From assembly GCA_028286505.1 (NCBI GenBank), contig JAQBRK010000004.1, positions 1-19,322 of the forward strand: a stretch of DNA of 19,322 nt, in the 5' to 3' direction. Each line of letters starts with the position of its first letter. Position 1 is the stretch's first letter. The position numbers and the translations under genes are program-made. Under the pieces are notes generated by a model. The model did no database searches. It saw only the letters and a list, made by a program, of their open reading frames with translations, and had not been told where the DNA came from. This stretch comes from Parcubacteria group bacterium. Lineage in GTDB: Bacteria > Patescibacteriota > Minisyncoccia > Phycocordibacterales > Phycocordibacteraceae. Shown here in pieces: positions 15,681 to 19,322 of this stretch.

Positions 15681-15696
15681 TGTACCGTAGCTGTTT

Positions 15697-15725
15697 TTGA
15701 CACTCCACATTTAAAATGGTAGATT
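15697..15725 (+). promoter_or_regulatory. Promoter of the cold-shock-domain gene, leaderless layout
   Basis: TTGACA (15697-15702), a 17-nt spacer ending in TGG, then TAGATT (15720-15725). The ATG at 15732 is 6 nt after the -10, so the expected transcription start falls on or next to the A of the ATG. Confidence 0.8.
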
Positions 15726-15731
15726 CTCTTC

Positions 15732-15941
15732 ATGAGTGCCACACACACGGGCAAGATCACCGAGCTCAACGAGCGCAATGGTGGAATGATCAAGGAACCA
15801 GGCATTAAGGAAGACCTCTTCTTCCACGCCGATGCCCTTGAAGGTACGACCTTTGCCGAGCTTAAGAAGGGAGACAAAGTCGCCTTTCAGATAGTCCAGA
15901 GCAAGAAAGGCCCTTACGCGACGAACGTAAAGCGAGCCTAA
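15732..15941 (+). CDS. Cold-shock-domain (CspA-like) protein
   Basis: 69 aa, the usual size of a single OB-fold cold-shock protein that binds single-stranded RNA or DNA. GKITELNERNGGMIKEPG aligns with the RNP1 region, where the usual aromatic residues (KGFGFI) are replaced, and DLFFHADAL with RNP2 (VFVHFS). ELKKGDKVAFQIVQSKKGPY and ATNVKRA match the C-terminal strands. Loss of RNP1 aromatics suggests altered nucleic-acid affinity. It stands alone on the plus strand with a strong promoter, probably a leaderless mRNA, and a very stable terminator. Confidence 0.85.
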   Translation: MSATHTGKITELNERNGGMIKEPGIKEDLFFHADALEGTTFAELKKGDKVAFQIVQSKKGPYATNVKRA

Positions 15942-15947
15942 GAAGAG

Positions 15948-15988
15948 CACAAAGCAAAAGAGCGCCTGAGGCGCTCTTTTGCTTTGTG
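15948..15988. terminator. Strong bidirectional terminator
   Basis: Perfect 19-bp stem (15948-15966 with 15970-15988) and a 3-nt loop; the arms contain AAAAGAGCGCC and GGCGCTCTTTT, so a U-run is produced on either strand. It lies between the convergent cold-shock-domain gene and the P-loop kinase gene and can serve both. Confidence 0.9.
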
Positions 15989-16009
15989 TCTTGCAAGACG
16001 TTACAACCT

Positions 16010-16645
16010 CTATTGCCTTAGATAATCGAAGGCCTCATCGAACTTCACTTGAAAGTCCCCGCTCATGTCTATTACCTTCACATCAACGCCGCCTGCTTCC
16101 TCTATAAGCTTTTGGCTAAAGAGGCCAATCATTTCGGCTACTTTCTGAAAGGTTTTTTCATTCTTCGTTCTGTCTCGCAACCAGTCTTGTTTCGTGTCAC
16201 TTTGTTTGCTTCTTTCGATAGCTTCTTCTCCAGCCGTGTTAACGAGGATAACTGATGAAATATTTTTATATTCAGCTTGTAGCTTGGCTATGAGCTTGGG
16301 GGTAATGTGATACCCCTCGATTACATAATCCCAGCCTTCCGTATTTGCACAGAGAATAAAACTCTCGACAGCTGAATGGATGGTCTCTGCCTGCTTTAAA
16401 TATGCGTCAGTAATTTCTTCTGTTGAGAACGCCGCGTACATCTCATCGTTGCCACCACCGCTTTTTCGTCTTAGTTCAGTTTTAGGAAATAAGTCATCCA
16501 GCTCGACTTTAGACACGTATTCCTTTGCAATGTCATCGAAAGCATCAGTGGAAATCCAAGGAATATTTTCCTCCTTGGATATCTTCCGAGCCAGCGTTGT
16601 CTTCCCACTGCGAGGTGGACCGCCTACTAAGATAATCTTGCTCAT
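16010..16645 (-). CDS. P-loop kinase-like protein (AAA/adenylate-kinase-like fold)
   Basis: 211 aa. Walker A GGPPRSGKTT is at 8-17, followed by ISTDAFDDI, in the place where small-molecule kinases bind substrate. Later VIEGYHITPKLIAKL fits a Walker B/lid-proximal strand as in 2-phosphoglycerate kinase or zeta-toxin-like kinases. Substrate unknown; annotation beyond small-molecule kinase would be guesswork. The gene looks A/T-richer than its neighbours. An extended -10 (16652-16660) lies 6 nt before the ATG, so the mRNA is probably leaderless; the GAGG directly before the ATG is too close for a Shine-Dalgarno site. It ends at the shared terminator. Confidence 0.8.
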   Translation of the reverse strand: MSKIILVGGPPRSGKTTLARKISKEENIPWISTDAFDDIAKEYVSKVELDDLFPKTELRRKSGGGNDEMYAAFSTEEITDAYLKQAETIHSAVESFILCANTEGWDYVIEGYHITPKLIAKLQAEYKNISSVILVNTAGEEAIERSKQSDTKQDWLRDRTKNEKTFQKVAEMIGLFSQKLIEEAGGVDVKVIDMSGDFQVKFDEAFDYLRQ

Positions 16646-16651
16646 ACCTCA

Positions 16652-16660
16652 ATACTATCA
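16652..16660 (-). promoter_or_regulatory. Extended -10 promoter for the P-loop kinase gene
   Basis: Minus-strand TGA-TAGTAT, 6 nt before the ATG at 16645. No clear -35. The spacing is identical to that of the cold-shock-domain and mltG genes. Confidence 0.55.
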
Positions 16661-16768
16661 GGAGTTTCCTCTAAGAATTATTTGCTCTAATTTGTGAAGA
16701 TTAGGACCTCCTAATATCCAACTCGAGCAAAACGCGAGAGCACAAATCTTGACCTTGTCTACTAATTG

Positions 16769-16839
16769 TGGACCTACGGGGAGTCGAACCCCGACTTCAT
16801 CCATGCCATGGATGCGTGATACCGCTTCACTATAGGCCC
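16769..16839 (-). tRNA. tRNA-Ala (anticodon GGC)
   Basis: 71 nt. Acceptor GGGCCTA pairs with TAGGTCC, giving the G3:U70 pair that defines alanine identity. The D-stem is GTGA/TCAC with a 7-nt loop; the anticodon stem is CATCC/GGATG with loop ATGGCAT (anticodon GGC, U33 and A37 present); the T-stem is CGGGG/CCCCG with loop TTCGACT. The discriminator is A; CCA is not encoded (the next bases are CAA), so a CCA-adding enzyme is needed. It reads GCC/GCU codons. Confidence 0.95.
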
Positions 16840-16848
16840 GTCAGATTC

Positions 16849-16877
16849 AGAATATAAATTCGGTTCGTGCTGCGCAA
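16849..16877 (-). promoter_or_regulatory. Promoter of tRNA-Ala
   Basis: Minus-strand TTGCGC (16872-16877), a 17-nt spacer, TATTCT (16849-16854), about 10 nt before the mature tRNA 5' end. Confidence 0.65.
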
Positions 16878-16889
16878 CCTTCACACCTG

Positions 16890-16915
16890 AAATATAGCGA
16901 TGCATCGCTATATTT
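16890..16915 (-). terminator. 26-bp perfect palindrome, likely terminator of the coiled-coil gene
   Basis: AAATATAGCGA, TGCA at the centre, and TCGCTATATTT: fully symmetrical. It lies 8 nt after the stop codon at 16924 and upstream of the tRNA promoter. The weak U-run (ATATTT) means it may instead be a structural or regulatory element. Confidence 0.5.
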
Positions 16916-16923
16916 TGAGTACC

Positions 16924-17481
16924 CTACGAGACTTCTTTGGTCTTTTTTAGTTCTTCAAGATCGCGGAGTACGCGCTCCACATTACGCGTGAGCTGCTCAA
17001 GCGTTGCCGCTTCGTCCATCTCTTTCTTTTCGCGACGCTCCTTCTTTTCTTTCTTTACCTTTTCCTCGCGAACTATCTGCTTCCCTGCTTCCTCTTCCTT
17101 TTCCTCGTCGCTCATTTCTTCAACGTCTTCCTGAATTTCGTCGATGTCTTCCGAAATCTCTTCGATATCTTCCTGAATGTCCTCGACGTCTTCGCCGAGC
17201 TCCTCGACGTCTTCCTGAATTTCGTCGATGTCCTCCTCGACCTCGCGAAGCTGTTCGGTGTTACGGTTCACCGCTATCTGGATGAATATGGCCATGTAGA
17301 TGGCCTCAAGCGATACCACGGTGGTGAGCACAAGCAGCATCAACTGCCACTCCACGATATTAAGAATGGAGAGCATAAAAGCCACGATAAAGAATATCGA
17401 GTGGAGTACGAGCGATGCTATCGAACCTATGGAGGTGATAGCGGTCTCGATGAATGGGGATTTTGCTCGCGGCTGCTTCAT
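16924..17481 (-). CDS. Two-helix membrane protein with acidic heptad coiled coil
   Basis: 185 aa from the ATG at 17481; a GTG at 17490 would add 3 residues, and neither has a clear Shine-Dalgarno site. Residues below are counted from the GTG. Two membrane helices are at about 25-46 and 50-74 (WQLMLLVLTTVVSLEAIYMA). IFIQIAVNRNTEQL resembles the helix end of low-affinity iron permease/DUF1003-type proteins. Residues 86-127 are six near-identical heptads ED[I/V]xx[I/L/M]x, an acidic coiled coil with hydrophobic a/d positions. Then come a basic stretch (KVKKEKKERREKK) and a last helix (LTRNVERVLRDLEELKK). Probably a membrane-anchored oligomer; function unknown. Confidence 0.8.
   Translation of the reverse strand: MKQPRAKSPFIETAITSIGSIASLVLHSIFFIVAFMLSILNIVEWQLMLLVLTTVVSLEAIYMAIFIQIAVNRNTEQLREVEEDIDEIQEDVEELGEDVEDIQEDIEEISEDIDEIQEDVEEMSDEEKEEEAGKQIVREEKVKKEKKERREKKEMDEAATLEQLTRNVERVLRDLEELKKTKEVS
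17110..17235 (-). repeat. 21-bp tandem repeat coding for six acidic heptads
   Basis: Six 21-bp units inside the coiled-coil gene. Two copies of a 26-bp sequence are exactly identical at 17123-17148 and 17207-17232, offset 84 bp (4 units), showing recent duplication or conversion within the array. Confidence 0.8.
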
Positions 17482-17490
17482 TACTCGCAC

Positions 17491-17714
17491 CGTAGCTCTT
17501 CGAGCGAAGCGTGTCTACCCCTTATGCATAAAAGTGGTGCATATCTGACACAACTCACTTGGACCGAAGCGAGGAGTCTGAAATGTTCAAATGCGCGAAG
17601 CGGGAAGTTAATGAGTGTAGGCGTACGGTAAGTACGACGGAACGAATTAACAGGGACCCGTGACAATGCAGTGGGACTTTTCAGTTGCTTGCGTCTATCT
17701 GTTAAAGTATATGT
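17491..17714. other. 224-nt intergenic region, divergent, mostly unassigned
   Basis: Between the coiled-coil gene (-) and mltG (+). It holds small palindromes (TTATGCATAA near 17522; CTTCG/CGAAG near 17510) and the mltG promoter at the right end. A 26-codon plus-strand ORF (17583-17663) has GAGGAG 6 nt before its ATG but no recognisable product. No RNA gene was recognised. Confidence 0.5.
17700..17708 (+). promoter_or_regulatory. Extended -10 promoter of mltG
   Basis: TGT-TAAAGT, with TTCAGT about 17 nt upstream as a poor -35. Six nt (ATATGT) separate it from the ATG at 17715. Confidence 0.45.
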
Positions 17715-18776
17715 ATGCCAGGCCCTACACGGACCTTAATGCCCCACAGTCTCGGGCCCTATAACAAGAAACCGGGTTCCAAGATCCGGAAGTCTTTTCG
17801 TACTGCCGGACCCATCGTGGCTTCGACGCTCGTGCTCGCTCTCGCTCTTTTTTCTTTACCCTCCATTCTCTCCCTTGACCTGCACGCCCAGCAGGCAGCC
17901 CAAGTTGCGAAGCAGCCGTTCCCGGTGTCGGTCGATCCTTCCCGTAAGGCTATTGCGGAAAGCCCGGGCGTCGATAAGCTACTCAACGAAACGGCGAACC
18001 CGGCACTTACCGCGGCAGTAGAAAATGCTGGCACCTTCTTTGCCTGGCTTGCCTCTGAGATAGCATCGCTTCCTTTGTATAAACAACTTGCAGGAGCAGA
18101 CATACAGTTCGTTAACCTTCAGCCGGGATATCGACAGGAGGAAGTCGCGCAAGCATTCGGTTCGGCACTTGGCTGGAACTCCACCCAGCGCTCGAAGTTC
18201 CTAGCGCAATTGAAGTCGGCACCACCTACGCTTACCGAAGGCGAGTTCGTTCCCGGAACATACGAGGTGCATGGAGCCGCAACTGCGGAAGATGTGCAGA
18301 ATCTTTTGAACGACCGATTCACGACGGAGATTCTTGCTCGTTACAGCACCTCCACCGCAGAGCAAGTACCCTTGAACGATGCGCTCACCATCGCTTCGCT
18401 TATCGAACGCGAGACAGGAGGAACCGATGATATGCGCATGATATCCGGCATCATCTGGAATCGCCTTTTCAAGAACATGAAGCTGCAGATTGATGCGACG
18501 CTTCAGTACGCGAAAGCGCCGACTACGAAGACCTGGTGGCCCGCTCCGAAGCCTGCCGATAAGTACATCAAGTCGGCCTACAACACCTATGCGCACGCCG
18601 GCCTTCCGCCGACTCCTATCGCAAGTCCCTCGGTTGCGGCCGTTATCGCGGCGCTCAATCCGAAGCAGACCGACTGCATCTTCTACTTCCATGACCGCCT
18701 CGGGAATTTCCATTGCTCGGCCACCTACGCCGCGCACGTAACGATGCTCAAGAAGTACTACGGCCAGGGCAAGTAG
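17715..18776 (+). CDS. mltG: Endolytic murein transglycosylase MltG (YceG family)
   Basis: 353 aa. MltG cuts nascent glycan strands in the periplasm near the membrane and so limits peptidoglycan chain length. A basic N-terminus precedes one membrane helix at about 33-53, then a LysM-like region around 130-205 (NLQPGYRQEEVAQAFGSAL, FVPGTYEVHG). The YceG catalytic domain follows: TIASLIERETGG with catalytic Glu E231, GIIWNRLFKNMKLQIDATLQY, YNTYAHAGLPPTPIASP and IFYFHDRLGNFHCSATYAAH. The start at 17715 fits the promoter spacing; a Met at codon 9 is an alternative. The stop abuts the stop of the convergent aminotransferase gene. Confidence 0.93.
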   Translation: MPGPTRTLMPHSLGPYNKKPGSKIRKSFRTAGPIVASTLVLALALFSLPSILSLDLHAQQAAQVAKQPFPVSVDPSRKAIAESPGVDKLLNETANPALTAAVENAGTFFAWLASEIASLPLYKQLAGADIQFVNLQPGYRQEEVAQAFGSALGWNSTQRSKFLAQLKSAPPTLTEGEFVPGTYEVHGAATAEDVQNLLNDRFTTEILARYSTSTAEQVPLNDALTIASLIERETGGTDDMRMISGIIWNRLFKNMKLQIDATLQYAKAPTTKTWWPAPKPADKYIKSAYNTYAHAGLPPTPIASPSVAAVIAALNPKQTDCIFYFHDRLGNFHCSATYAAHVTMLKKYYGQGK

Positions 18777-19322
18777 CTAACTGATAAGATACATGCGAAT
18801 ACTTTCAGTGATCTTCTCTATTGTCTGCTCGAATTTCGCGTCATCAGGCTCAAGGAGCGTGAAGCGGAAGCCGTTCAAGTCAGAATTGAATCCGGAAGAC
18901 AGCGGTACTACGCAGATACCTGCAGAAGCAAGTAAGTAATATACAAAACGCTGGTCGAGCTTCGCAGAAGTAAGACAGGGGTCGATTACCTGCTGCGCTT
19001 CAGGAGTTACCGGAAGGGTCTGCGCAGCAGAAAGCGTGCCTTCGTTAAAAATCGCGGTCATGTAGAACGCCCCCTTTGCCGGATAGATAGTTATCTCGGG
19101 TATCGCACTGAGAATCTCCGTCGCGCGCGTCGAGCGGCGCGCATATGCCGCAGTGCGTTCCGCCAAATACGGATGATAACGTTCATCAGACATAACCGAA
19201 GGGAGCACCGCCTGCGGGAGTGTCGTCGAGCAAACCTCGAGCATCTTAGCGTCGAGCAGCGAACGGGTGAAGCGGTCAAAGCTTTCATCGCTTCCGCGAT
19301 TATAGAATTCCATCCAGCCGCA
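18777..19322 (-). CDS. Class I/II PLP aminotransferase, C-terminal part
   Basis: The frame is open to the right edge (CGW precedes MEFYN), so 181 C-terminal residues are present and the N-terminal part, including the PLP lysine, lies outside. GWMEFYNRG corresponds to the G-W segment just after the PLP-lysine region. AIPEITIYPAKGAFYMTAIF and GICVVPLSSGFNSDLNGFRFTLLEP are fold-type I C-terminal domain motifs; the Arg in GFRFTLLE is the carboxylate-binding residue. It resembles alanine/aspartate transaminase-like enzymes, but substrate cannot be set from this fragment. It converges on mltG with zero spacing and no terminator. Confidence 0.88.
   Translation of the reverse strand, partial: CGWMEFYNRGSDESFDRFTRSLLDAKMLEVCSTTLPQAVLPSVMSDERYHPYLAERTAAYARRSTRATEILSAIPEITIYPAKGAFYMTAIFNEGTLSAAQTLPVTPEAQQVIDPCLTSAKLDQRFVYYLLASAGICVVPLSSGFNSDLNGFRFTLLEPDDAKFEQTIEKITESIRMYLIS

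Noticed and set aside
15948..15988. 19-bp inverted repeat considered as an insertion-sequence end or attachment site
   Set aside because: Arms are adjacent with a 3-nt loop, both sides give U-runs, and it lies between convergent gene ends: a terminator explains it fully.
17110..17235. Regular repeats considered as a CRISPR array
   Set aside because: Units are 21 bp with no unique spacers and lie in frame inside a protein gene; they encode heptads.
17481..17666. Minus-strand 61-codon frame upstream of the coiled-coil gene
   Set aside because: No ribosome site or promoter, composition unlike the other proteins here, and it overlaps the start of the coiled-coil gene in another frame.

Overview
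The window looks like chromosome from a member of the Candidate Phyla Radiation (Patescibacteria, Parcubacteria-like). The reasons are the DUF5671 membrane protein type typical of that group, a trimmed F-type ATP synthase (short epsilon and delta subunits), many tiny unassigned proteins, scarce Shine-Dalgarno sites, several genes whose -10 box sits only 6-9 nt before the ATG, and TGA used as a stop (so not the recoded Gracilibacteria/SR1 code). The placement is inference from gene content; no marker phylogeny was possible. Nearly everything is on the minus strand; only a cold-shock-domain gene and mltG are on the plus strand.

Layout from the right edge, in the direction of minus-strand transcription: a partial class I/II aminotransferase converges with mltG (+) with no spacer. 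Then come a membrane protein with an acidic heptad coiled coil, tRNA-Ala(GGC), a P-loop kinase, a cold-shock-domain gene (+) sharing a divergent promoter region with a 71-aa membrane protein, and the ATP synthase operon (15267 to 8124) in the order atpB-atpE-atpF-atpH-atpA-rdgB-atpG-atpD-(83-aa membrane protein)-atpC. The operon carries two extra genes, an ITP/XTP pyrophosphatase and an unknown two-helix membrane protein, and a large stem-loop after the c-subunit gene.

Below 8050 lie a run of small transcription units: a 122-aa unknown; a tight cluster of a 76-aa protein, a 33-aa ORF, a flavodoxin-fold reductase and YchF; a 2H phosphoesterase; and an endonuclease/exonuclease/phosphatase-family protein. 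Last are a DUF5671 protein and leucyl-tRNA synthetase in one unit, and the start of a Lys/Ala-rich protein running off the left edge.

The most unusual item is leucyl-tRNA synthetase: about 150 residues longer than its B. subtilis-type relatives because a complete Nudix hydrolase domain with a perfect Nudix box is inserted in the editing (CP1) domain. No CRISPR array, insertion sequence, rRNA or phage gene was seen. The longest gene-free stretch is 17491-17714 (224 nt), so there is no gap over 300 nt.
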